The notes under the pieces: model-generated | Databases searched by the model: none | Seen by the model: only the letters and a program-made list of their open reading frames with translations | What the model was told of the DNA's origin: nothing | Made by a program: the position numbers and the translations under genes | Source: an uncultured Muribaculaceae bacterium | Lineage (GTDB): Bacteria; Bacteroidota; Bacteroidia; Bacteroidales; Muribaculaceae | DNA: 64,000 nucleotides | Direction of reading: 5' to 3' | NCBI GenBank assembly: GCA_910587925.1 | Contig: CAJUOC010000013.1 | Location: forward strand, 1 to 64,000 | In this document: one piece after another, positions 1-7,728 of the stretch | Numbering within the stretch: position 1 is the first letter of the stretch | How the letters are laid out: every line of letters starts with the position of its first letter

Positions 1-70
1 GGTTTCGCTGCGCTTCACCCCGTGTTACTCATAAGGGTCAGCGCTCCGCGCTTTTGCGGCGGCGGGCGGG
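1..70 (+). repeat. Isolated copy of the REP-like repeat
   Basis: This stretch carries the same core as the array near 45 kb: CCCCGTG at 17-23, then a TTACTCATAAGGG block and CAGCGCTCCGCGCTT. It starts at the window edge, so its left part may be missing. It lies 44 kb from the array and its transposase, which shows that the repeat is dispersed in the genome. No gene overlaps it. Confidence 0.75.
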
Positions 71-134
71 ATTTGAGGCGGGTGTATTAAACTTTTTTAA
101 GGCTTGATTGTCTATATCTTAAAAAGGACTTGTC

Positions 135-488
135 ATGGATAATACAGACCGACTTACATCTGCCGCAGCGGAGGAGTCACATCAGGAGCGTATGCTGCCG
201 CAAAAGCAGGCTCAGGGCGCAGCCGCGCCCGCTGAGCCGGGGCGCTTTGTGGCGTATGCGGTGGTGTCGATAGTGCTCGCGACGGTGTCGTGGATTATCG
301 CCAACTGGAATGGCTATGTGGCGGCTGTGGTATCGGCGCTGTCGGTAGTGGCCGGATTCATGGCGCTGCGCTCGCGCCGCCACAGTGTGCGCAATACGGC
401 TATCACGGCTATCGTGGCGGCCGGTGTGCTGCTGGTGGTGCTGGTGGCGTTTATCATCGTGATACGCATGGGGCTGCATTCGATATAA
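135..488 (+). CDS. Small hypothetical membrane protein
   Basis: This 117-residue protein has a polar, Gln/Ala-rich N-terminus (about residues 1-35) and then three hydrophobic segments near 36-52, 57-75 and 88-113, separated by a basic RSRRH loop. The layout resembles short DUF4190-like integral membrane proteins, but I cannot assign a family firmly and no catalytic motif is visible. The cytoplasmic side is probably the basic loop side (positive-inside rule, inference). It stands alone on the plus strand and converges on the ROK kinase, with a shared hairpin between them. Hydrophobic codons are used consistently throughout, so it is likely real despite its size. Confidence 0.65.
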   Translation: MDNTDRLTSAAAEESHQERMLPQKQAQGAAAPAEPGRFVAYAVVSIVLATVSWIIANWNGYVAAVVSALSVVAGFMALRSRRHSVRNTAITAIVAAGVLLVVLVAFIIVIRMGLHSI

Positions 489-504
489 AGCCCGTACAAT
501 ATAG

Positions 505-544
505 CGCAGGGCGCGGCTGTCTGATGAGACAGCCGCGCCCTGCG
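505..544. terminator. Bidirectional hairpin terminator
   Basis: A perfect 18-bp stem (505-522 with 527-544) with a GATG loop lies between two convergent genes. It ends 17 bases before the stop of the ROK kinase and starts 16 bases after the stop of the small membrane protein. There is no long T tract on either side, so it may also protect mRNA 3' ends. Confidence 0.75.
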
Positions 545-561
545 TGTGGCGGGGTGGGGTA

Positions 562-1569
562 TCAGGCCATGGGTGCCTGGGGAGCGGAGGCTACCAGGGG
601 CGCGGGCTCCAGCGGACGGGCTTCCCAGCCCAGAGCGCTTGCGCCGAGCACTGCGGCGTCGGCTTCCTTGAGCTCGCTCAGGAGCACTTTGGCCTTGCCT
701 TTGAAGCAGCCGAGCATACTCATCTCCATGGCGTTGACCAGAGGCTTGAGCAGCATGTCGCCCGACTTGGCCAGGCCGCCGAAGAGTATGAATGCCGAGG
801 GCGACGAGAATACCATCATGTCGGCCATGGCCTCGCCGAGTATCTTGCCGGTGTAGTCGAAGATGTCTTTGGCGAGTTTGTCGCCGTTGATGGCGGCGTC
901 GTATACGTCTTTTGAGGTGATGGCGTCGATGTCGAGGTTGCGCAGCAGCGAAGGCTCGGTGCGCACCTCAAGAAACTCGCGGGCGGTGCGTGCCACGCCG
1001 GTGGCCGAGCAGTATGCCTCGAGGCAGCCGGTGCGGCCGCAGCCGCAGAGGCGGCCGTTGTTGCGCTTGACTATCATGTGGCCGAGCTCGCCGGCAAAGC
1101 CGTCGTGGCCGTATACAATCTGGCCGTTGATGACGATGCCCGAGCCGACGCCGGTGCCCAGTGTGATCATGATGAAGTCTTTCAGACCGCGGGCGGCGCC
1201 GTATGTCATCTCGCCGATGGCGGCGGCGTTGGCGTCGTTGGTGACGGCGACGGGGAGGCCAAACTTCTCGCTCACCATGCGCGCCAGGGGTATGGGGGTG
1301 GGCCAGGGGAGGTTGACGCCTTCCTCGATCATGCCGTTGAAGTAGTTGGCGTTGGGGGCGCCGATACCTATGCCGTTGATTTTATCCTCTGCCTCGTTGG
1401 CCTTTACAAGCCGCCATGCCTCCTCGTAGAGCTCGTCGATATAGTCTTCGATACGGGAGTGCTTGCCGGTCTTGATGGAGCCGGAGGCAATCACCATGCC
1501 GCGGGCGTCGACCAGGCCAAAGACTGTATTGGTACCGCCTATGTCGATACCCATTACATATGGTTTCAT
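562..1569 (-). CDS. ROK family sugar kinase (glucokinase-like)
   Basis: This 335-residue cytoplasmic kinase of the ROK family most likely phosphorylates glucose or a related hexose with ATP. The phosphate-binding motif DIGGTN lies at residues 9-14, the catalytic Asp sits in NDAN (D112), and the ROK zinc site is complete: H164 in ELGHM and C175, C177 and C182 in the CGCGxxGC motif. I chose the start at 1569 (MKPYVMGIDIGGT) because the longer in-frame extension reads through the promoter and is not conserved in character. The sequence does not separate glucokinase from N-acetyl-hexosamine or fructokinase members. It has no DNA-binding domain, so it is not a ROK repressor. It is transcribed alone, divergently from ald. 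Confidence 0.88.
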   Translation of the reverse strand: MKPYVMGIDIGGTNTVFGLVDARGMVIASGSIKTGKHSRIEDYIDELYEEAWRLVKANEAEDKINGIGIGAPNANYFNGMIEEGVNLPWPTPIPLARMVSEKFGLPVAVTNDANAAAIGEMTYGAARGLKDFIMITLGTGVGSGIVINGQIVYGHDGFAGELGHMIVKRNNGRLCGCGRTGCLEAYCSATGVARTAREFLEVRTEPSLLRNLDIDAITSKDVYDAAINGDKLAKDIFDYTGKILGEAMADMMVFSSPSAFILFGGLAKSGDMLLKPLVNAMEMSMLGCFKGKAKVLLSELKEADAAVLGASALGWEARPLEPAPLVASAPQAPMA

Positions 1570-1601
1570 AAGTATTATATTTAAGTACGGATTATTTGTG
1601 G

Positions 1602-1609
1602 CAAAGTTA
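1602..1609 (-). promoter_or_regulatory. -7 promoter element of the ROK kinase
   Basis: TAACTTTG on the minus strand matches the Bacteroidetes -7 consensus TAnnTTTG and lies 32 bases upstream of the chosen start codon. A -33 TTTG at ideal spacing is not evident; only a TTG with a 23-base gap is present. Confidence 0.55.
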
Positions 1610-1652
1610 GCAAAAAATGTCAATCTCCGTAACAATCCGTCTGTTTTTATAT

Positions 1653-1660
1653 TATATTTG
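1653..1660 (+). promoter_or_regulatory. -7 promoter element of ald
   Basis: TATATTTG matches TAnnTTTG and lies 39 bases before the ald start. The -33 element is weak. Together with the kinase promoter it forms a divergent promoter region of about 130 bases. Confidence 0.5.
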
Positions 1661-1699
1661 CCGTCGGGCATTGCCCCTTATCTCTAATACCTGACAAAC

Positions 1700-2806
1700 A
1701 TGAAAATCGGAGTACCAAAGGAAATCAAGAACAATGAGAACCGCGTGGGTCTGACCCCGGCCGGTGTGCGTGAGCTTACCCGCCACGGCCATACTGTGTA
1801 TGTGCAGCATACGGCAGGCTGCGGCACTGGCTTTGCCGACGAGGAGTATGTGGCCGCCGGCGCCACCATCCTGCCCGACATCGCCGACGTGTATGGCGCG
1901 GCCGAGATGATAGTCAAGGTCAAGGAGCCCATCGAGCCTGAGTATGCGCTCGTGCGCCCCGGCCAGGTGCTCTTCACGTATTTCCACTTTGCCTGCGAGC
2001 GCGCGCTCACCGACGCGATGCTTGCCTCGGGCGCGGTGTGCATAGCCTACGAGACAGTCGAGGGCCGCGGCGGCGGGCTGCCGCTGCTGATACCGATGAG
2101 CGAGGTGGCCGGCCGCATGTCGGTGCAGGAGGGTGCCCGCTTTCTGGAGAAGCCCCAGGGTGGCCGCGGCGTGCTGCTGGGCGGCGTGCCGGGCGTGAAG
2201 CCTGCCCGTGTGCTGGTGCTGGGCGGCGGTGTGGTGGGCCGCAATGCCGCGCTGATGGCTGCCGGCCTGGGCGCCGATGTCACCATCTGCGACATATCGC
2301 TGCCCACGCTGCGGCATCTGGCCGAGGTGATGCCCGCCAATGTCAAGACTCTCTACTCCTCGCGTCACAATATCGAGGCCGAGCTGCCCCATACCGACCT
2401 GGTGATAGGCTCGGTGCTCATCCCCGGCGCCAAGGCTCCGCATCTGGTGACCCGCGACATGCTGGGGCTGATGCGGCCCGGCACGGTGATGGTCGATGTG
2501 GCCATCGACCAGGGCGGCTGCTTTGAGACCTCTCATCCCACCACCCACTCCGAGCCTGTATACGAGGTCGACGGCATCGTGCACTATGCCGTGGCCAACA
2601 TCCCCGGCGCCGTGCCCTATACCTCGACCCTGGCGCTGACCAATGCCACTCTGCCCTATGCCCTGCGGCTGGCCGACCTGGGCTGGCGCGAGGCATGTCG
2701 CCGCGACCCGGGCCTTGCGTTGGGCCTCAACGTGGTCGACGGCGCCGTGACGTATCCCGGCGTGGCCGAGGCATTCGGTATGGAATGCGTCAAAATCAAT
2801 CTCTGA
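1700..2806 (+). CDS. ald: Alanine dehydrogenase
   Basis: This 368-residue enzyme interconverts L-alanine and pyruvate plus ammonia using NAD(H), in the cytoplasm. The N-terminal MKIGVPKEIKNNENRVGLTP is the family signature. The catalytic K75 (VKVKEP) and H96 (YFHF) fall at the positions known for this family. The Rossmann motif GGGVVG lies near residue 175. Length matches the usual 370 or so. The gene is monocistronic, with its own promoter and a downstream hairpin, and diverges from the ROK kinase. Its physiological direction (alanine catabolism or ammonia assimilation) cannot be told from sequence. Confidence 0.96.
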   Translation: MKIGVPKEIKNNENRVGLTPAGVRELTRHGHTVYVQHTAGCGTGFADEEYVAAGATILPDIADVYGAAEMIVKVKEPIEPEYALVRPGQVLFTYFHFACERALTDAMLASGAVCIAYETVEGRGGGLPLLIPMSEVAGRMSVQEGARFLEKPQGGRGVLLGGVPGVKPARVLVLGGGVVGRNAALMAAGLGADVTICDISLPTLRHLAEVMPANVKTLYSSRHNIEAELPHTDLVIGSVLIPGAKAPHLVTRDMLGLMRPGTVMVDVAIDQGGCFETSHPTTHSEPVYEVDGIVHYAVANIPGAVPYTSTLALTNATLPYALRLADLGWREACRRDPGLALGLNVVDGAVTYPGVAEAFGMECVKINL

Positions 2807-2821
2807 ACCGATATTAACCCA

Positions 2822-2852
2822 AGGAGGCCGCGCCCGACCGGCGCGGCCTCCT
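2822..2852 (+). terminator. Hairpin terminator after ald
   Basis: A perfect 13-bp GC-rich stem (2822-2834 with 2840-2852) with a 5-base loop is followed by a pyrimidine-rich CTCTATCT tract rather than pure T. It lies 16 bases after the ald stop. Confidence 0.7.
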
Positions 2853-2883
2853 CTCTATCTGCTCTATCTGCAATCTTCCTGCG

Positions 2884-4440
2884 ATGAAAAAAGTATGTAA
2901 GGTATTTGCGGCGGCTGTATGCGCCGTCGCCCCGGTCGCCACGTGCGCGGCCGCCGCGGGTGTCACGGTGACACCGCGCTTTGACCGTGTCGACACGGCG
3001 CTCACCATCCCGGCCGAGATTTACGGCCAGTTTGCCGAGCATCTCGGCACATGTATCTACGGCGGCCTGTGGGTGGGCGAGGACTCGCCCGTGCCCAATA
3101 CCGACGGCTACCGCACCGACGTGCTCGAGGCTCTGCGCGAGCTGCGGGTGCCGGTGATGCGCTGGCCCGGCGGCTGCTTTGCCGACGAGTATCACTGGAC
3201 CGACGGCATCGGCCCGCGCCATCAGCGCCCCCGCATGGTCAATACCAACTGGGGCGGCACGGTCGAAGACAACAGCTTTGGCACCCACGAGTTTTTCAAT
3301 CTCTGCGAGCTCATCGGCTGCGAGCCGTATCTGAGCGGCAACGTGGGCAGCGGCACGGTCGAGGAGCTGGCCAAGTGGGTGGAGTATATCACGGCCGAGG
3401 ACGGCCCGATGGCCGCCCGCCGCAAGGCCAACGGCCGCGAGAAGCCCTGGCGCCTGAAGTACCTCGGTGTGGGCAACGAGAGCTGGGGCTGCGGCGGCTC
3501 GTTTACTCCCGAGGCGTATGCCAACGAGTACCGCCGCTATCAGACCTATTGCCGCGACTTCGGCTCCAACCGCCTCTACAAGATAGCTTCCGGCGCCAGC
3601 GACTATGATTACAACTGGACCGATGTGCTGATGCGCAACGCCCGCGACCACATGCGCGGCCTGTCGCTGCACTACTATACCGTGCCCGGCTGGACCGGCT
3701 CCAAAGGCTCGGCCACAGATTTCTCGGACGACGACCATTACTGGACGATGGGCAAGTGTCTTGAGATAGAGGATGTGATCGCCCGCCACGACTCAATAAT
3801 GACTGTCTACGACCCCGACCGCCGCGTGGCGCTCATCGTCGACGAGTGGGGCACGTGGTGGGACCAGGAGCCGGGCACAGTCCCCGGCCATCTGTATCAG
3901 CAGAATACCATGCGCGACGCGCTGGTAGCCGCGCTGAGCCTCAATGTGTTTCACCGTCATACCGACCGTGTGCGCATGGCCAATATCGCCCAGATAGCCA
4001 ATGTGCTCCAGTCGATGATACTTACGCGCGGCGACCGGATGGTGCTCACGCCCACCTACTACGTATTCAAGATGTATGCCCCTCACCAGGGCGCCACCGT
4101 GGTGCCCGTCGATATCGACAGCCCTGAGCGCATCGTGCGCGGCGGCCGCACCGTGCCTACCGTGAGCGCCACCGCATCGCGCAAAGACGGGATGCTGACC
4201 GTGACTCTGAGCAACATCGACCTCGACAAGCCCGTCGACGTGTCCATACCGCTGTCGGGCATCAAGGCGCGCCTCGAGAGCGGCGAGATACTCACTGCCG
4301 CCGACATCCGCGACTACAACGACTTCGGCCAGCCCGAGCGCGTCACTCTGCGGCCCTACGACGGCGCCCGCCTCAAAGACGGCAAGCTCTCGCTAAGCCT
4401 CCCGGCCAAGAGTGTCGTGAGCCTGCGGGTGAGACTCTAA
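2884..4440 (+). CDS. Secreted alpha-L-arabinofuranosidase, GH51
   Basis: This 518-residue glycoside hydrolase of family 51 releases terminal arabinofuranose from arabinan or arabinoxylan. It has a signal peptide (about residues 1-24, MKKVCKVFAAAV...CAAAA) and so acts in the periplasm or at the surface. The clan-A TIM barrel spans roughly residues 45-380. The acid/base is E199 in GVGNESWG and the nucleophile is E321 in IVDEWG. The barrel is followed by the usual C-terminal beta-sandwich, and RWPGGCFADEYHW near residues 97-109 is a strong family signature. No SusC/SusD or other arabinan genes are beside it, so this is not a classical utilisation locus. Its stop overlaps the convergent protease gene by four bases. 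Confidence 0.93.
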   Translation: MKKVCKVFAAAVCAVAPVATCAAAAGVTVTPRFDRVDTALTIPAEIYGQFAEHLGTCIYGGLWVGEDSPVPNTDGYRTDVLEALRELRVPVMRWPGGCFADEYHWTDGIGPRHQRPRMVNTNWGGTVEDNSFGTHEFFNLCELIGCEPYLSGNVGSGTVEELAKWVEYITAEDGPMAARRKANGREKPWRLKYLGVGNESWGCGGSFTPEAYANEYRRYQTYCRDFGSNRLYKIASGASDYDYNWTDVLMRNARDHMRGLSLHYYTVPGWTGSKGSATDFSDDDHYWTMGKCLEIEDVIARHDSIMTVYDPDRRVALIVDEWGTWWDQEPGTVPGHLYQQNTMRDALVAALSLNVFHRHTDRVRMANIAQIANVLQSMILTRGDRMVLTPTYYVFKMYAPHQGATVVPVDIDSPERIVRGGRTVPTVSATASRKDGMLTVTLSNIDLDKPVDVSIPLSGIKARLESGEILTAADIRDYNDFGQPERVTLRPYDGARLKDGKLSLSLPAKSVVSLRVRL

Positions 4441-7400
4441 GGCATCGGCTGAATGGTGATGATGTCGATGGCTTCCGGGTCGGAGGTGTCGACGCTCACC
4501 GGCCGGAAGGGGAACGTGCGGTCGACGGCCGCGCCCCACTCGCTGCGTACATCGCCGGGGACGTCGGCCAGTATGAGCCTGAGCGGGGGCACCGGCTCGG
4601 CCGATGTGTCGCGCGACGAGGGCTGGGCCAGCCCCAGCAGGCGGGCGACGATGCCGTCGAGCCCTACGGGTTGCAGATACGGATATGACCGGCCCAGCAG
4701 GAGGCGCACCATCGAGAAGTCGGCAAATAGCGGGCGTATGGCCTCGAGAGTCGAGCGGCGCAGCCGCCGGCGCGCGTCGCGGGCGTCCTCGCCCTCGCCG
4801 GCGTATGCCGCAAACGCGCTGTCGAGGTCGATGCGGCTCACGATGCCGGCGGCGGCCGCCTGATAGCAGGCGTCGAGCCGCTCGGGCGAGTCGAGGTAAA
4901 TGACGGTGCGGGCGTCGCGCGCCGCAGGCGAGTCGGTGGCGGCGGAGTCCTCGGCATACCATGCGCGCAGGTGGGAGTTGAAGCTCACGAGGCGGTCGTA
5001 TGTCGAGCCGAGGCGTATGGTGAGTTCATGGAAGCGGTCGAGCCACATCCCGGCCACATGAAACCGCAGCTGCTTGGTGGCCAGGTCGCGCGAGAGACGG
5101 TCGGCGCGGGCAGCCAGGTCGCCGATACGCCCGTTGAGCTCGTCGCGGCGCCGGCGGATGTTCCAGCCGATGTTGAGCCACAGTATCACGGTAAGGGCCG
5201 TCAGTGCGGCGGCGATGACCCACAGTGCCGTGCTCCCTGCGAGCCAAGCGGCGGCTATGGCGACGGCCGACACGGCCGATGCGCCGAGGGCTACCTTGCG
5301 GCAGGCCGAGCGGTATGCCGCAAGGTCGGAGGCAAAGGCGTCGGTGAGCGAGTCCTTGTCGGCCTTAATGCGGTCGAGCTCGCCGGCTGTGTGCTCCTCG
5401 GCGCCGATGCGTATGGCTCTGCGCACCTGCGGCACGCTCAGCCGCTGCAACAGCCGCTGATAGTAGCGGTAATACTCCTCGTACAGCATACGGTAGCTGT
5501 CGAGATACACGCGTGCCTCGTCGAGTATGTTGCGTATGGCGGCCATGCGTATCTGGCTCTCGGTGCCGGCAAAGGGCGCCACCAGCCCCGGTATCTCCGC
5601 GCCCGCGCCCCGCTCGCTCTCGGTGGTCTCGGCGATGATGCAGGCAAAGGAGTTGAGGTCGGGGTCGTCGATATATGCGGCCGAGATATAGCAGTAACCC
5701 TTGTCGCCGAAGTCGGGCCCCCAGGAGTTGCGCACGATATAGCATTTGTCGTCTTCGGAGTATCCGGCGAGCACCATGGCGTGATATCCGGCCTTGCCGG
5801 TGGAGAAGTCGGCCTCGTCGGGACGGCTTACAAAGGGGCCGTTTTTGCCAAACGACGGGTAAATCTCCAGGGCGATGCCCACCGGGTAGCCCTCAGACAG
5901 CGCCGAGGTGAGCAGACGATGGTTGTCGGCCAGGCACGATGCCTTGTCGCCCGACTGCCGCAGCGGTATCTGCATGGCCTTTATGACGCGGTGGCGGGCG
6001 GCGTCGGCGACAGCCTCGGCCGGCGGCTCGGTGTCGATGTCGGCCGTGGTGTATCCGAAGAGGCGCTCGGCACACACGCCGTACTTGCCCATCACGGCAA
6101 GCTGGTCGTGGAAATTGCTGCCGCCCTCGGGCTTGCGCATCTCCACATTGGAGTAGTAGTACACAAAGCGCTCGCTGAGGTCGGCGGGCAGCGCTCCCGG
6201 CGCAAAGCGGTTCATGATGGCCTCGTACATCGATACCACGGCAAATGTGGAGCATGCGCCCAGCCGGCCCTGATTGCGCACCGGCGAGAAAAACGGGCGC
6301 AGGTCTACCGAGCGGCGTCGCTGCAGCGACTGCGGCGGCGTGTAGGTATCGTCGAGCGGCTGCTCGACCACCTCGGGCAGCAGCCCCGGCGTGTCGGGGA
6401 TGTCGGCCTCGCCGTCGTCGGGGTGGCCTTGGGCGGCGCGGCGCTCGCTCTCGGCGCGGACCAGGGCGTCGAGCTCGTCGGACTTGCGGCGTATGAGCTC
6501 GGTGGTCGACAGTATGTCGAGCTTGAGGCGCTTGATGTCGGGCAGCGGGTCAAAGGCCAGGAAGTTGGCCGGAGCATCCTCCATGCGGCCCGTGTCGGGG
6601 TCGGTGACATACTGCTTGAGCGCGGCGAAGTCGCCGCGTACCGGCAGAATGTCGGAGGGCCGGCAGCAGGTGTTGAAGGTGTCGACGTATATGCCGACCG
6701 GCTCTGCACATGTGTCGTCGAGCAGGCGCAAGTCGCCGTCGTAGCGTATGCCGCGCAGCCGAGGGTTGTCGCGGCCGATGATGAGAGCCATCACCGCCTC
6801 GCGCTCGAGGAATGTGAGCGCGGGGTCGGTGAGCACGGCCATGATCTCGGCCTCAATGGCGTCAATCTCGGCCGTGAGCAGAGGTACGGCGCGGGTGGCC
6901 ATGTCTTGCCCCGGGATGTCGCCGGCGGCCGCCGGGGGCAGTATGTCGCGCTCGACAAAAGCCCGGTAGCGCGGAGTGATGCCGGCGAGGATGCGCTGGG
7001 CACGGTCGGCCGCGCTCTGCGCGTCGACACTCGTGCGGTCGATGCCCGCCTTGCGCAGCGCGTCGGTAAAGGCGCGGCACAGCAGCCGCCCGCAGGCTTC
7101 CCCGCGGTCAAAGCGCAGCGATGCCAGCCCCAGGGCGATATTGCGCCCGTGGGTGCCGGTGAGCAGCATCGGCGGCAGTACGGCATGGTAGTCGCGCATC
7201 AGAGCGGTGAAGAGCAGCCCTAAATATGCCGCCAGGGAGTTGAGCGAGAATGTAAACGATGCGCCGCCCGCGGCATAGTCGCTGATGAGGGAGTATGTGA
7301 GGCGGCAGCGCGCGCCCGGGGCCTGGCGGTCGAGCGCCGCGATGGCCGCCGCCTCGTCGTCGGGCGTCGACGGCCCGGCGCCGATGGCGCCGGCCAGGTC

Positions 7401-7724
7401 GCGCCGCAGGGCCACGATGTGGAGCGACGCCCGTACCGTGAGCGATTCCACGGCGGTGCGGAGCATGTCGAGTATGTCGGCGACGGCGGGGTCTGACAGC
7501 GGCACCACCGCGACCATGTGCAGGGTGGGGTCGGAGTCGGTGAGCGCGATGAGCCGCCGGTGCTCGCCGGTGATGGCCTCGGCCAGCCCGGCGGCTGCCA
7601 TGTCGCGGCAGTCGAGCCCGGCGTAGCGCCCGTCGCCGCCGTCGGTGCCTACGACGGCCACCGACGTCTTGTGGGCCAGCATCGGGGTGAGCTGCGAGGG
7701 CCAGAGGGTGAGCAGCGGATTCAT
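4437..7724 (-). CDS. Papain-like cysteine protease fused to transmembrane hairpin and coiled coils
   Basis: This 1095-residue protein has no signal peptide. Residues 1 to about 470 match no family I recognise. Residues about 475-700 form a C1A (papain-like) domain with an intact active site: the oxyanion Gln and Cys in NQGRLGACSTFA (C491), His in GYHAMVLAGY (H648) and Asn in RNSWG (N666). A helical, Tyr/Arg/Glu-rich segment follows at about 740-800. Two adjacent membrane helices lie at about 809-853, and then comes a second coiled-coil-like stretch at about 855-905. The C-terminal 190 residues are unknown. A two-helix hairpin would put the protease and the tail on the same, probably cytoplasmic, side (inference). 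The start at 7724 leaves 4 bases to the stop of the tubulin-like gene. It is the last gene of the VWA operon and overlaps the GH51 stop. Its substrate is unknown; it may process the partner proteins. Confidence 0.85.
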   Translation of the reverse strand: MNPLLTLWPSQLTPMLAHKTSVAVVGTDGGDGRYAGLDCRDMAAAGLAEAITGEHRRLIALTDSDPTLHMVAVVPLSDPAVADILDMLRTAVESLTVRASLHIVALRRDLAGAIGAGPSTPDDEAAAIAALDRQAPGARCRLTYSLISDYAAGGASFTFSLNSLAAYLGLLFTALMRDYHAVLPPMLLTGTHGRNIALGLASLRFDRGEACGRLLCRAFTDALRKAGIDRTSVDAQSAADRAQRILAGITPRYRAFVERDILPPAAAGDIPGQDMATRAVPLLTAEIDAIEAEIMAVLTDPALTFLEREAVMALIIGRDNPRLRGIRYDGDLRLLDDTCAEPVGIYVDTFNTCCRPSDILPVRGDFAALKQYVTDPDTGRMEDAPANFLAFDPLPDIKRLKLDILSTTELIRRKSDELDALVRAESERRAAQGHPDDGEADIPDTPGLLPEVVEQPLDDTYTPPQSLQRRRSVDLRPFFSPVRNQGRLGACSTFAVVSMYEAIMNRFAPGALPADLSERFVYYYSNVEMRKPEGGSNFHDQLAVMGKYGVCAERLFGYTTADIDTEPPAEAVADAARHRVIKAMQIPLRQSGDKASCLADNHRLLTSALSEGYPVGIALEIYPSFGKNGPFVSRPDEADFSTGKAGYHAMVLAGYSEDDKCYIVRNSWGPDFGDKGYCYISAAYIDDPDLNSFACIIAETTESERGAGAEIPGLVAPFAGTESQIRMAAIRNILDEARVYLDSYRMLYEEYYRYYQRLLQRLSVPQVRRAIRIGAEEHTAGELDRIKADKDSLTDAFASDLAAYRSACRKVALGASAVSAVAIAAAWLAGSTALWVIAAALTALTVILWLNIGWNIRRRRDELNGRIGDLAARADRLSRDLATKQLRFHVAGMWLDRFHELTIRLGSTYDRLVSFNSHLRAWYAEDSAATDSPAARDARTVIYLDSPERLDACYQAAAAGIVSRIDLDSAFAAYAGEGEDARDARRRLRRSTLEAIRPLFADFSMVRLLLGRSYPYLQPVGLDGIVARLLGLAQPSSRDTSAEPVPPLRLILADVPGDVRSEWGAAVDRTFPFRPVSVDTSDPEAIDIITIQPMP

Positions 7725-7728
7725 CGGT

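Noticed and set aside
1570..1671. 34-residue N-terminal extension of the ROK kinase
   Set aside because: It would read through the -7 promoter element; the DIGGTN motif is at the usual distance from the Met at 1569.
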